Shown: in pieces, positions 1 through 9,291 of the stretch
How the letters are laid out: each line of letters begins with the position of its first letter
Numbering within the stretch: the first letter of the stretch is position 1
Origin: Chryseobacterium sp. W4I1
GTDB lineage: Bacteria; Bacteroidota; Bacteroidia; Flavobacteriales; Weeksellaceae
Assembly (NCBI RefSeq): GCF_030816115.1
Contig: NZ_JAUSXQ010000001.1
Coordinates: 372,001-436,000, forward strand
Length of the DNA stretch: 64,000 nucleotides
Direction of reading: 5' to 3'
The notes under the pieces: generated by a model
Database searches by the model: none
What the model was told of the DNA's origin: nothing
What the model saw: the letters and a program-made list of their open reading frames with translations, nothing else
Made by a program: the position numbers and the translations under genes

Positions 1-40
1 CTGTCAATAATACTTATAAGAGATTCTTAAATCTATAGAC

Positions 41-242
41 TTAGAATTACTCTGAAAAGTCGTAGAATTACTACAATTTTTGAAATTTATATTTAAAAGT
101 TTTCGGGAACGAAATAAGGGTTCTATATTTGTTACACAATCATCACATCACAAAATATTATTAACGATTAAAATTTACATTCAAGCCGGGAAATTCAATG
201 GCCGATTAACTAAAAGACACTATTACACATCAACATTCATAG
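41..242 (+). pseudogene. Relic of a tssD promoter, leader and start region
   Basis: This stretch matches the region upstream of the two intact tssD genes at about 4.1 kb and 10.4 kb. It keeps one perfect palindrome (GTAGAATTACTAC, 62-74), a degraded partner 21 bp upstream (41-53), the A/T block that follows, a TATATTTG -7 box (124-131) and a leader resembling that of tssD1 (to about 173). The tssD1 start codon and first codons are then missing, and only a short tssD-like trace (about 174-200) remains before unrelated sequence. I read it as a decayed third tssD copy. The promoter may still fire into the terminator at 243. A 74-codon frame crosses it but has no protein character. Confidence 0.6.
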
Positions 243-275
243 AAAAAGACTGTCCTTTAAAAGATAGTCTTTTTT
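243..275 (+). terminator. Rho-independent terminator after the tssD relic
   Basis: A hairpin of AAAAAGACTGTC (243-254) with GATAGTCTTTTT (263-274), one G-T wobble, ends in a T run. It would end any transcript from the relic promoter after about 140 nt and insulates tssH from it. Confidence 0.7.
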
Positions 276-387
276 GCCAAAAAATATTGTCGCTTGTTTT
301 TTAAGATTTATCAGCCTAAATAACAAACATCACAAAAACTTATTACCTCTCTAATCAAAGAATTAACTATCTTTATCACACCTACAT

Positions 388-456
388 TTTGCATAAAAAA
401 GATATATTTGTAAAATGCATCTTTTTAACAGATCAGACCAAATAGTCTGTTAAAAA
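388..456 (+). promoter_or_regulatory. tssH promoter and leader hairpin
   Basis: TATATTTG (403-410) fits the Bacteroidota -7 box TAnnTTTG, with a TTTG at 388-391. Just downstream, an 11-bp perfect inverted repeat (422-432 TTTTTAACAGA with 446-456 TCTGTTAAAAA) lies in the predicted leader, 40 nt before the tssH start. An inner AGAC/GTCT pair allows an alternative fold. No GTAG-N5-CTAC palindromes are present here, so tssH seems to be controlled separately from tssD. Confidence 0.5.
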
Positions 457-495
457 TACAAGAACACAAACATATTAATATTAGAAAAACTATAA

Positions 496-2991
496 ATGGG
501 AGTACTAGTAACCAACGAAACCGTAAAACAGCTATTTCATATTGCTCAGTCGATAGCGAAGGAAAATTATAACGCTACCTATGGAGGGCCACATATTTTA
601 CAGGCCTTAATGCATAAAGATATCGGACTCAATGAATTCCTGAAAAGTATTGATAAAGATCCTGGATATTTTTACGAATGGGCAGATGTCCGTATTGAAG
701 ATTATCCAAAGACTGCCCATATTCCCGATGAGGTACGCCAGGATGAACCGGTAGATACCCTTGTAGAAGAGGCAGATGACATCCGCTTAAAACTGGGATT
801 GGATGAGATCACTCCTATCTGTATCCTGACAGCTATTGTAAAGCCCGAAGTTGTCTTTTCGCTGCAGCAGCTTAAATCACTTCCGCTAAGAGAGCATGAA
901 ATTTTCAATCTATACAGGAAAGATACCCCTTTTGCCGTATCTGAAGACGGTGACTTTTCTTCACTTTTTTCAAACGGATCAGATTTTACAGATTCATCAT
1001 TTCCTTCCATTAAAAGTTACTGTGTAGACAGAACTGCACAGGCCAGAAAAGGCGACCTGGAAAACATTATAGGTAGAGATAAAGAACTGAGAATGCTTGT
1101 TGAAATCCTTTGCCGTAGAAGCAAACCGAATGTGATTATCATCGGTGAGCCCGGAGTAGGAAAAACAGCTTTAGTAGAAGGATTCGCCACTGAAATTACC
1201 AAAGGAAATGTTCCTGAAATGCTGAAAAATGCCACCCTTCTTGAGCTGGACACTGGCGCATTATTGGCCGGTACATCATACAAAGGCGAAATTGAGGACC
1301 GTCTGAAAAAAGTCATCAATGAATGCAAGAAAATTGAAAAAGCCGTACTTTTCATCGACGAAATCCACACCCTTTTAGATTCAAAAGGAAGCATCGGAAA
1401 TGTAGCCAACCTTCTTAAACCGGAACTGGCAAGAGGTGAAATTACAGTGATCGGAGCTACAACTCAGGAAGAGTATAGAAAGATCATTGAACCGGAACAG
1501 GCTTTCAACCGTCGTTTTGAAGTATTGACAGTAAATGAACCTGACGAACAGACTTGTGTCAAAATGATCGATGTACTTCTTGATGGGTACAAAAAACACC
1601 ACGGAATTGAAGTAGAAAAAACAGCTATTCCTGAATGTGTCCGTTTAGCAAAAAGATATGCAAAAGGCAAAAAATTGCCCGATGCAGCCATTGATTTATT
1701 AGACCGGACTATGGCCGCGATCAAAATGCTGGATGAACTTTCAGAAAAAGAGCTTGCAAGCTGGAAAGAAACCTACGAAACGATATTAAAAGAAGAATTT
1801 ACCGATACCAAAGACCAGGCTAATGAACTGATATGGAATTATAATCTTCTCAGAGATAAAATAAGCCCGATTCTTTGGGGATCATTAAATGAGCAGCCTG
1901 CCATTGACAATTCCATGCCCGTTGATCAGATCCATAAGATCATTGACGATACCTATGCTGAACTTTTGCAGCATGCGGCTGTGAAAAGAGAAAAAGTAGA
2001 CCGCCTAGAACTTGCAGCAGTGATGGCCGCAAAGACCAATATTCCTATCGGTAAAATCCAGGCTCAGGAAAAAGAAAAGCTCCTGAACATGGAATCCCTT
2101 CTTTTAAATAGAGTGGTCGGTCAGGATCATGCTCTAAAGATTCTTTCAGACGCTATCGTAGAGAACCGAAGCGGATTGAACAAGCCCGGACAGCCTATCG
2201 GGTCATTCTTCCTTCTTGGACCTACCGGAACAGGAAAGACCGAGCTGGCAAAATCTATGGCAGAACTACTTTTCAATGACGAAAAGGCCATGGTACGTTT
2301 TGATATGTCAGAATTTAAAGAAGAACACTCGGCCGCCTTATTATACGGAGCGCCTCCGGGATATGTTGGTTATGAAGAAGGAGGTATGCTGGTCAATAAG
2401 ATCAGACAGCAGCCTTATACCGTTGTTTTATTTGATGAAATTGAAAAAGCCCACCATTCCGTATTTGATGTGTTTCTTCAGATCATGGATGAAGGGAAAG
2501 TTCATGATAAATTAGGGAAAGAAGGTGATTTCAGCAATGCCCTGATCTTATTTACCTCCAATATCGGAAGTGAAGAGATTGTAAAACAGTTTGAAGAAGG
2601 AAAAATTCCAGAATCATCCTCGCTGATGCAGATCATGTCCGGTTCAGGAAGATTCAGACCTGAGTTTTTAGCAAGAATTACAGAGATCATTCCTTTTGCA
2701 CCTATTACAGAATCCATTGCGGAAAGAATTTTCAATATTCAGCTTAAATCACTTCATAATTCATTGATGCGACTGGGAATGACCTTAAAGATCACCGATG
2801 AAGCCGTGAAGAACCTTGCATTAGGTGGATTCAGCAGCAAGTATGGAGCAAGACAGATCTCAGGAGTTATCCGTGCGCAGCTTGCAAGACCGATCTCTAA
2901 AATGATCGTGAGAGAAGAAGTGAAGTCCGGGCAGACCATCTATGCAGATTGGGATAAAGAAGAGGAAAAGCTAAGCTGGAAAGTAGATTAA
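496..2991 (+). CDS. tssH: TssH (ClpV-like) AAA+ ATPase of the type VI secretion system
   Basis: Hexameric disaggregase of the Clp/Hsp100 class, expected in the cytosol to disassemble the contracted T6SS sheath (TssB/TssC) for reuse. The 831-aa protein has a Clp N domain (about 1-150), a first AAA+ module with Walker A GEPGVGKT (217-224) and Walker B VLFIDE (284-289), and a second with Walker A GPTGTGKT (575-582) followed by VVLFDEIEKAH and a C-terminal D2-small domain. The middle segment is short, unlike ClpB's long coiled coil. ATG at 496 gives a sensible N domain. The assignment as TssH rather than a housekeeping ClpB/ClpC rests on the adjoining tssD and vgrG genes. The sheath and baseplate genes are not in this window and probably lie to the left. 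Confidence 0.85.
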   Translation: MGVLVTNETVKQLFHIAQSIAKENYNATYGGPHILQALMHKDIGLNEFLKSIDKDPGYFYEWADVRIEDYPKTAHIPDEVRQDEPVDTLVEEADDIRLKLGLDEITPICILTAIVKPEVVFSLQQLKSLPLREHEIFNLYRKDTPFAVSEDGDFSSLFSNGSDFTDSSFPSIKSYCVDRTAQARKGDLENIIGRDKELRMLVEILCRRSKPNVIIIGEPGVGKTALVEGFATEITKGNVPEMLKNATLLELDTGALLAGTSYKGEIEDRLKKVINECKKIEKAVLFIDEIHTLLDSKGSIGNVANLLKPELARGEITVIGATTQEEYRKIIEPEQAFNRRFEVLTVNEPDEQTCVKMIDVLLDGYKKHHGIEVEKTAIPECVRLAKRYAKGKKLPDAAIDLLDRTMAAIKMLDELSEKELASWKETYETILKEEFTDTKDQANELIWNYNLLRDKISPILWGSLNEQPAIDNSMPVDQIHKIIDDTYAELLQHAAVKREKVDRLELAAVMAAKTNIPIGKIQAQEKEKLLNMESLLLNRVVGQDHALKILSDAIVENRSGLNKPGQPIGSFFLLGPTGTGKTELAKSMAELLFNDEKAMVRFDMSEFKEEHSAALLYGAPPGYVGYEEGGMLVNKIRQQPYTVVLFDEIEKAHHSVFDVFLQIMDEGKVHDKLGKEGDFSNALILFTSNIGSEEIVKQFEEGKIPESSSLMQIMSGSGRFRPEFLARITEIIPFAPITESIAERIFNIQLKSLHNSLMRLGMTLKITDEAVKNLALGGFSSKYGARQISGVIRAQLARPISKMIVREEVKSGQTIYADWDKEEEKLSWKVD

Positions 2992-3060
2992 TGATATACC
3001 GAAAGAGCTCATTTGTACAATTACAAATTGCTCTTTCGCTTTGTTATAAATAATATAAAA

Positions 3061-3930
3061 ATGAAAACCCTATTCAAAAATATCTTTACAGGAATAATGT
3101 TGGCCGGGACCTCTCTGATGATGAACGGACAGTTTCTTGCTGCCTCAGATACTTCGGAAAGCAGCGTGAAAAAATACAATAATATCATTAATGCCAATAA
3201 GGAAATTGTAGAATTTATAGAATATTCTTTAGCGGAAAAAGGGCTGCCTAAGCATTTAAGAAATCTTGCCCTGATAGAGTCACATTTTAACAGGAATATT
3301 ACCTCCGGGGCCGGGGCAGTAGGAATATGGCAGTTCATGACTGCCCACGCCAATCAGTATGGTCTTACCGAGCAGAACCGTACAGATGTATATAAAAGTA
3401 CCAAGATAGCCGTTGTGTCATTGGGAAACCTTTACAGAAAATATGGTGACTGGATCACGGTGGTAGCTGCTTACAACTGTGGAGAAGGGAATATTGCCAA
3501 AGCCATGCAGGCTGCAGGTTCTACGCAATATCATGTATTTTCCAGATATCTTCCGGGAGAAACCATCAACCATGTGAAGAAATACCTGAACGCATGCTAT
3601 GCAACCGGTGAACTGGAAAGTGTTTTGAACAATTATAACTCTTCAAGACTGAATAAAATTTTCTTTACAGAAGGGGGACGTGGCAGAAATAGCGGTGTAT
3701 CCCTTCAGGAAACTGAAATTAATGCAGGATTTAACCTCGATGTCATTGCAGATGAGCTTGATGTGGAAGTCAATGAGATCCTTGCCTGGAATCCTGGAAT
3801 TGTAGAAGAATTGCAGAAAAAAGGAGAAAGCCAGTTATATCTCCCCACAGATCTTATGCCGGATTTTCTTTTGAGGAAAAATAAGATTCTTTCCAGATCT
3901 ATAAAAGAAGGAGTCCGTGTTCAGCAATAA
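3061..3930 (+). CDS. Lytic murein transglycosylase (MltD-like, SLT domain)
   Basis: Cleaves peptidoglycan glycan strands, probably in the periplasm. The ATG at 3061 opens a typical signal peptide; an upstream TTG at 3013 would put an unlikely extension before it. The 289-aa protein has the family 1 SLT fold: catalytic Glu73 in ALIESHFNR, then GAGAVGIWQFM and AAYNCGEGNI. The C-terminal 60 residues (VIADELDVEVNEILAWNP) look like a single LysM-type module. It starts 69 bp after tssH on the same strand and precedes tssD1, so it may open the cell wall for assembly of the secretion machine. That role is inferred from position; it could also be a housekeeping enzyme. Confidence 0.82.
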   Translation: MKTLFKNIFTGIMLAGTSLMMNGQFLAASDTSESSVKKYNNIINANKEIVEFIEYSLAEKGLPKHLRNLALIESHFNRNITSGAGAVGIWQFMTAHANQYGLTEQNRTDVYKSTKIAVVSLGNLYRKYGDWITVVAAYNCGEGNIAKAMQAAGSTQYHVFSRYLPGETINHVKKYLNACYATGELESVLNNYNSSRLNKIFFTEGGRGRNSGVSLQETEINAGFNLDVIADELDVEVNEILAWNPGIVEELQKKGESQLYLPTDLMPDFLLRKNKILSRSIKEGVRVQQ

Positions 3931-3957
3931 AAATTACATTATTATAAAATAATTAAA

Positions 3958-3984
3958 GCCGTACTCTTGTGACGGTTTTTTTTA
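3958..3984 (+). terminator. Weak terminator after the transglycosylase gene
   Basis: A short stem (CCGT 3959-3962 with ACGG 3972-3975) is followed by eight Ts. It separates the tssH-transglycosylase unit from tssD1. The rest of the 3931-4304 gap is A/T-rich and holds the tssD1 promoter. Confidence 0.45.
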
Positions 3985-4160
3985 TGCATTAATATCATTT
4001 CAATACATAATATTTTGTTGGTAAAAACATACTGATTCCTCTTAAAAAACTCTTTGTATTTCCCGTATATGTGGAAAAGTGTCAATAAAATTATATAGAA
4101 TTATATTTTTGTAATTAATTTTAAATCAGTTGATTGTTGTCTTGTTTTAAATCTATGATC

Positions 4161-4251
4161 GTAGAATTACTACATGAAATCGTAGAATTACTACAAATAT
4201 TGAAATTTATATTTAAAAACTTTTTTTTTGTAAAATGACGTTTTATATTTG
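4161..4251 (+). promoter_or_regulatory. tssD1 promoter with tandem 13-bp palindromes
   Basis: Two perfect copies of GTAGAATTACTAC (4161-4173 and 4182-4194) repeat with a 21-bp period, two helical turns. They precede a conserved A/T block and a TATATTTG -7 box (4244-4251). Taking transcription to start about 6 bp past the box, the palindromes are centred near -90 and -69. The arrangement recurs at 10372-10462 and, partly decayed, at 41-131. The spacing suggests a dimeric activator or repressor bound twice on one DNA face. Confidence 0.75.
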
Positions 4252-4304
4252 CTATGTAATCAATCACCAAATCACAAAATATTAACGATTAAAATTTACA
4301 AATC

Positions 4305-4715
4305 ATGGCAGCAAATTCAAGAGGAATCTTAAAATTCAACGGAGGAGAAGGTCAGAAATTATTAAAGCTGAACTACAGCGTATCAAGATCTACAGACGTT
4401 TCAGGACGTGTAGCATCAGATCCTTCCAATGCTCTTATTAAACTTACAGTAGAAGCTACTGAAAAATCTGACATCCTTGAAAGCTTATTGAACGGAAAGT
4501 ATAAGCCTACAACAGGAGAAGTTACTTTTAACAAATCTCACGAAGAAGGAACCTTAATCACTCTAAACTGGAACAACGGATATGTGATCCAGCACCAGGT
4601 AGAATTCAACGCAATAGACGAAAACAGCATGCTGATCAGTTTTGTCGTAAGCGCTGAAACTATTGATTATGGTAACTCTAAGTTCGACGGACTTTGGCCT
4701 TTGGAAGGGAAATAA
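4305..4715 (+). CDS. tssD: TssD1 (Hcp-like) T6SS tube protein
   Basis: Forms the hexameric rings that stack into the inner tube expelled by the T6SS. The 136-aa protein begins MAANSRGILKF and has the compact all-beta layout of Bacteroidota TssD, with no signal peptide, as expected for a cytosolic tube subunit. It is near-identical to TssD2 (10514-10921) over about the first 110 residues and diverges at the C terminus, where it ends in FDGLWPLEGK. The ATG is fixed by the matching start of the second copy. It has its own promoter and a strong terminator, so it is probably a high-level monocistronic transcript. Having two copies could suit different effector loads. Confidence 0.9.
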   Translation: MAANSRGILKFNGGEGQKLLKLNYSVSRSTDVSGRVASDPSNALIKLTVEATEKSDILESLLNGKYKPTTGEVTFNKSHEEGTLITLNWNNGYVIQHQVEFNAIDENSMLISFVVSAETIDYGNSKFDGLWPLEGK

Positions 4716-4747
4716 TCCGAACAATCTCTTAGTAAAAATAAATTGGT

Positions 4748-4787
4748 ACAGGATAGTATATTCGCAAGAATATACTGTTCTGTTTTT
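4748..4787 (+). terminator. Strong terminator after tssD1
   Basis: A perfect 9-bp stem (AGTATATTC 4755-4763 with GAATATACT 4768-4776) closed by a GCAA tetraloop is extended by a further 7 pairs with wobbles and ends in a T run. The tssD2 terminator uses the same GCAA loop. The rest of the gap to 4933 shows no gene or clear promoter, so vgrG may depend partly on read-through. Confidence 0.8.
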
Positions 4788-4933
4788 CTCATTCTAAGCC
4801 ATCAGAACCAAAATGCTGAACCTACTGAAGTCCTTATAGCTCCGGCAATAGGGATGAAGAAGCTGCCTCTGTATTGCTGTAAGCATGTGGAAGCTATTTA
4901 AATTTATAAATAATTTAACTAAAAACACACCCT

Positions 4934-7134
4934 ATGTTTAAAGATGACCAATCGATAAAGCCACAAAGCCCGACAAGCAATGTTAAAGATATCGCAGGAG
5001 AAGAAACAGCTTAAAAAAGCTAAAGATATTGCGGTACAAAAAGTAGATGATAAGCTTCAGAAAGCCGACGAAGCAGTTAAAAAATCTGCAAAAAAAGCAC
5101 AGGAAATATACGCCGGTACTGCCCAGAATTCTAAAATGTTCATGAATCAGACTCTTGTGCCCAATAACCCATCCGTCACCGAAAATAGAGTGTGGTCTAA
5201 ACAGCCCACCTCAAAAATACACAATGCAGCAGCCCTTCCTGAAAGCTATATTGCAGGCATCAACCGGGTTATAAAACTTGATGTAGTGATTGAGGGACAA
5301 CTTATCAAACATTTCAAACATTTTAAGCTGGTTCAGAGTGCTTCAAGGCATCATGAATTTAGTCTGACCCTTGCCCATGATACTTTAGGAGGCCCGGAAA
5401 ATCATAATTTGCAGCAGGCACAGAACTTTTTAGGAAAAAGAATTACAGTTGTATTTAAATATAAAGATATTGAGCAGGGACCCGAACGTAATTTCGTGGG
5501 CGTTATTACGGAAGTAGGTTTCAGCCAGGAAAAAGGAAGCCTTGGAAACATTGTTCTTAAAGGTTACAGTCCAACCATTTTACTGGATGCGGCACCCCAT
5601 ATTCAGAGTTTCGGAGGAAAACAGGAAGTAAGCCTGAACAGTATTGCAGATCATGTGATAAAAGAAGGTCTTGGACAGAACAGATTTGATTTCAGGGTAG
5701 ATGCCCAGCATGGAAATGTTCCGTACAGCTCCCAATATGAAGAAACCCATTATAATTATCTGGCCAGAATTGCAGAAGCATATGGTGAACAGTTTTATTA
5801 TGATGGTGAAGTACTGCATTTTGGAAAACTTCCGCCACAGGAAAAACCGGTTAAACTTACTTATGGCAGCAGTGTGAGCGATATTACGATCAAAATGAAA
5901 GCACAGCATGTAAGTCCTAGTTTTTATGGCTACAACAGCAGTAAAAATGAAAAACTGATTACCGGAGCCTCAAAGATCAGCCATACTTCAGATATTGCCA
6001 AACGTGCTTACGAAATATCAGAAAAAACCTTCAAAACACCTTCATTAAGAGTAGCCCCAATCAAGGCCACCTCTTTTATGGATATTGATGCATCCCAAAA
6101 AGGAACAGCAGGAAGTAAAGCATCTGAAGTTTTCATCACCTCAGGTTCTACAACAGTGCCGTTCTTGTATCCGGGATGTACCGCAGATATTGAAATGCGT
6201 AAGACAGAGAGCAATGATACCGCTTATTTTACCAAACTAATGATCATTGGAGTTACCCATGAAGTAAATGCAAGAGGCTATTATGACGGAACTTTTGAAG
6301 CTATTGCAGCCGATACGGGATTTATTCCACGTCCTGAATTTGAAAACCCAAAAGCAGAGCCACAATTTGCCAAAGTAATTTCAAATACAGATCCCTTAAA
6401 CCAAGGGAGAGTGCAGGTACAATTTGACTGGCAGGGCGGACAGGATAGTACTGAATTTGTACGTGTAATGACACCAGACGCAGGAAGCAGTGACAAAGTA
6501 AGCAAAAAACAGAGGCTTTATGGCTGTTCCGGAGGTTGGAGATCAGGTCATTGTAAACTTTGTGCACCAGCACCCAGACCGTCCGTTTGTAATGGGAGGA
6601 ATGTTCCATGGTGGAATCGGAGGCGGAGGCGGAACTGATAATAACATAAAAAGTTTAAGCAGTAGAAGCGGAAATAAATTGGAATTAAATGATGGTGAAG
6701 GTTCTGTTTTCCTGACCGATCAAGGTGGTGCCAATATGAAATTTGACGGAGCGGGAAATGCACAGACAAATGCCAATAATAATAAAACAGTCAATGTAGG
6801 AAATAACAATACCGTTAATGCAGGAAGTACAAGCGCTATTAATGTAGGAGGTAAAGAAGGAGAGGGTGCAAATGCTTTTCTGAAGATGGATGCTGCCGGA
6901 AATATATCATTAGAAGGAAAAACAAAGATTGAGTTAAAAGTAGGCGAAAATACCATTACGATTACCAAAGAAGGGATTAGTGTTTCTGCTAAAGAAGGTA
7001 TGCTGGATATGAATTCATTACAAAATGCTCTGTTGGTAACACAGGATAATTTAAGTATTCATAGTCAATCGAAAACATCAATTAATGCGACGGGAGATCT
7101 ATTTATTACCGGAAGCATTGTAGATATCAATTAA
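4934..7134 (+). pseudogene. vgrG: VgrG (TssI) spike protein gene with broken reading frame
   Basis: Encodes the trimeric spike at the T6SS tube tip, which carries the effector. Three frames together cover it. An N-terminal segment starts at ATG 4934 and stops after 26 codons. The main body is open from ATG 4980 to 6638 (552 aa; gp27-like fold, then the start of the OB domain). The C-terminal part is open from before ATG 6520 to 7134 (204 aa; Gly-rich link, then beta-helix repeats with many Asn). Dropping one A from the A6 run at 6504-6509 restores a smooth SKNRGFMAVPEVGDQ join. Dropping one T at 5011-5012 joins the two N-terminal parts. Sequencing error, decay or slippage are all possible; internal restart at 6520 could yield a separate C-terminal piece. 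Confidence 0.85.
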
Positions 7135-7167
7135 GGATGTAATGATGCTCTTAAAATCTGTTAGAAT

Positions 7168-8031
7168 ATGCCAATAGAACTGACCAATGAAAAAATAGAT
7201 GATTTATCAGGATTTAAATACGCCTGGTATAAAATGGCAGAATATAATATTAATATTAAATCTTATCTTACTTTAGGAAAAGGAAAAGCCAATCAAACAG
7301 AAATAGAAGAAGACTGGATCATCTCACCGGGAGAATATAACCATATCGCAATCAACTCTTCTCCTCAAAGATATATTCAGTCTGACGGACAAATGCAGCC
7401 TTTTTACGAGATCCTTGAAAAAATAAATAAGGCAACAGAGGTATTGGAAATATCTTTACATACGGATAAAAGCATTGATGAGGTCACCAATAAAAATGAA
7501 GTTTTAAATAAATGGAGCGAGATAAAAAAAGATTTACACTTTTTTGAATTGGTAAAAGAGAGCTATAAAACTTTTATACATATCTATGATAAGGAGTTTA
7601 ATAATATAGATGATAATATTAAACTGAATTTTTTATACCAGATTATGTTTTATCCGTTGCCTGCTTTTAGAGGAGGAGGTTTCATAGATGAAATTCCGGT
7701 TAGAACTGCTTTATCTACTCTTTTTCCGGGCGAAAAATTAAGATACAGCTCCCATTATAAAATTTCTAAAAGAGATGAAGGGGGCTATATAGTGAAACTG
7801 GAAGCTAAGAATAAAGATGACCAGTCACAATTTGAAAATGTGTATAAAGATAAGTATCAAAGGACGTTGGGCAGTGCTTTAGCATATGCCTATTCAGTAG
7901 AAGGAGAGTATGTGTACAACGAAGATTCAGTATTATCTGAAGTGATGTTCCATGTGAAAGAGGAACTGAATGAAAACATGTTTTATGTCTGCAGATATCA
8001 TATAAAACTAAATAAAAAAGTATCAGTATGA
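7168..8031 (+). CDS. Unrecognised protein between vgrG and effector, possible T6SS adaptor
   Basis: I do not recognise this 287-aa protein. It has no signal peptide or membrane segment, is rich in Lys, Glu, Tyr and Asn, and starts MPIELTNEKIDDL. It lies 33 bp after vgrG, and its TGA overlaps the effector ATG in an ATGA junction at 8028, so the two are probably translated together. Effector-specific chaperones or adaptors that load cargo on VgrG often occupy this place in T6SS clusters of other phyla, which is the basis for the guess. It could equally be a second effector or a structural accessory. The reading frame is intact throughout. Confidence 0.6.
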   Translation: MPIELTNEKIDDLSGFKYAWYKMAEYNINIKSYLTLGKGKANQTEIEEDWIISPGEYNHIAINSSPQRYIQSDGQMQPFYEILEKINKATEVLEISLHTDKSIDEVTNKNEVLNKWSEIKKDLHFFELVKESYKTFIHIYDKEFNNIDDNIKLNFLYQIMFYPLPAFRGGGFIDEIPVRTALSTLFPGEKLRYSSHYKISKRDEGGYIVKLEAKNKDDQSQFENVYKDKYQRTLGSALAYAYSVEGEYVYNEDSVLSEVMFHVKEELNENMFYVCRYHIKLNKKVSV

Positions 8032-9290
8032 GTCAATTATATATAGCACAGGATACCCCTCTTATGTGTAGTAAGGGGAGAAGGCTTATAGGAATTAGAG
8101 TCAGTTCTCAGTCTTCAGTAAAATTGAAGAAGGGAGGTAAGCTGATGGCTACAGAAGATGACCGCTTTAAAGACAATTTCATTTGTCCTGAAATGATGAT
8201 GGCGGGAGCTTTAGCCGGAGTGGCCGTTGCGGCGGCTTTTTCAGGAGGACTTTTTGTTCTGGCAGCAGCTGCTTGGGCTGGCAGTGCGTTAATCGATGAT
8301 TGTCTTAATATATGCTCATTTTTATGCAAAGGAAGTGATTGGAAAAATACACATCCAAAAGTAAAAATTGAAAATAAAAAACCTTTACTGCAAAACTCCA
8401 GCTTACATTGCTTTATAGGAGGAGAAGTTACCTTTCACTTACCAATTATGCAGTTGCAGGAAGCCAGCACTGCCAGTGAAATGGCAAAGGATTCCTATGA
8501 TGATGGCTACCAAGATAAGGAAGGGAATGATATAGAAATAGATGGTTATACCCGTATCAATACTGATGATCAAAGTAAATTAGACCAACTGTTTGGACCC
8601 GGAGCATTGAAAAAAGAAGATTTTAATACAAATAGTGATAATGGTTTCTTTGCATCTTTATATTATAATGAAGATACAGGTGATTACTTCGTAGCATTCA
8701 GGGGTTCCGAACCTAAAGGCATGCAATTTTACCATGACTGGTTTATTGAAGATGGAGGACAAGCCTTTGGGTTTGATACTCCCCAAATAGAAAAAACAAG
8801 AAGCCTTGCAGAGAAAATGGATAATGCAACCAAAGGAAAAGTGAAATTTACAGGACATTCATTAGGCGGAGGAAACAGTGCCATGGCTTCCTATTATACG
8901 GGACTTCCTGGATATACCTTTAATGCAAGAGGAGTTCATCAAAATACTTTAAATTATCTCGATAAAAAAGGAGCTGTCAAATCAACTTCAAATATTATCA
9001 ATTATAGTACAAGTAATGATATTCTTAATGGATTACAAAATAATAGAGAAGGATTACTATCCACTTTAGCATTTTCAGGAATCCCTGGCCTAAATCTACT
9101 TGCTGGATTTGGAGGTCTTACTGGAGCTGCACCAAGAGCTTTAGGAGAACAAAATGAAATCTTTGGATATATCGAAGATAATGAAGGGCTTGGTATTAAA
9201 ACTTTAGGAAGCGGGCATAGTGCTTATGCAGATGCATTTCAGGCGATGATGGACACTATCAACACAGATGTTGTAGCTAATAATATATAA
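8028..9290 (+). CDS. Probable T6SS lipase effector: PAAR-like (DUF4280) domain plus class 3 lipase
   Basis: Likely antibacterial phospholipase delivered on the VgrG tip. The first 50 residues (MCSKGRRLIGIRVSSQ, then KLMATEDDRFKDN) resemble the PAAR-like DUF4280 domain that caps spikes. Residues about 56-90 form Ala/Gly-rich hydrophobic stretches, common in effectors that must enter a membrane. The C-terminal half has a class 3 lipase core with FRGSEP and GHSLGG, placing the nucleophile at Ser278; Asp in TSNDIL and His in GSGHSAYAD are candidate partners. There is no signal peptide, consistent with T6SS export. The gene overlaps the preceding one and is 1 bp from the ankyrin lipoprotein gene. 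Substrate is unknown. Confidence 0.75.
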   Translation: MSQLYIAQDTPLMCSKGRRLIGIRVSSQSSVKLKKGGKLMATEDDRFKDNFICPEMMMAGALAGVAVAAAFSGGLFVLAAAAWAGSALIDDCLNICSFLCKGSDWKNTHPKVKIENKKPLLQNSSLHCFIGGEVTFHLPIMQLQEASTASEMAKDSYDDGYQDKEGNDIEIDGYTRINTDDQSKLDQLFGPGALKKEDFNTNSDNGFFASLYYNEDTGDYFVAFRGSEPKGMQFYHDWFIEDGGQAFGFDTPQIEKTRSLAEKMDNATKGKVKFTGHSLGGGNSAMASYYTGLPGYTFNARGVHQNTLNYLDKKGAVKSTSNIINYSTSNDILNGLQNNREGLLSTLAFSGIPGLNLLAGFGGLTGAAPRALGEQNEIFGYIEDNEGLGIKTLGSGHSAYADAFQAMMDTINTDVVANNI

Positions 9291-9291
9291 T

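Noticed and set aside
80..304. Open frame of 74 codons over the left end
   Set aside because: It runs through the decayed tssD leader and the terminator hairpin and has no protein-like composition.
3013..3060. Upstream TTG start for the transglycosylase
   Set aside because: It would place 16 extra residues before a clear signal peptide that begins at ATG 3061.
6500..6515. Programmed -1 frameshift at AAAAAAC in vgrG
   Set aside because: The heptamer matches a known slippery sequence, but the downstream frame needs a +1 (or -2) shift, so a -1 event would not join the two parts.
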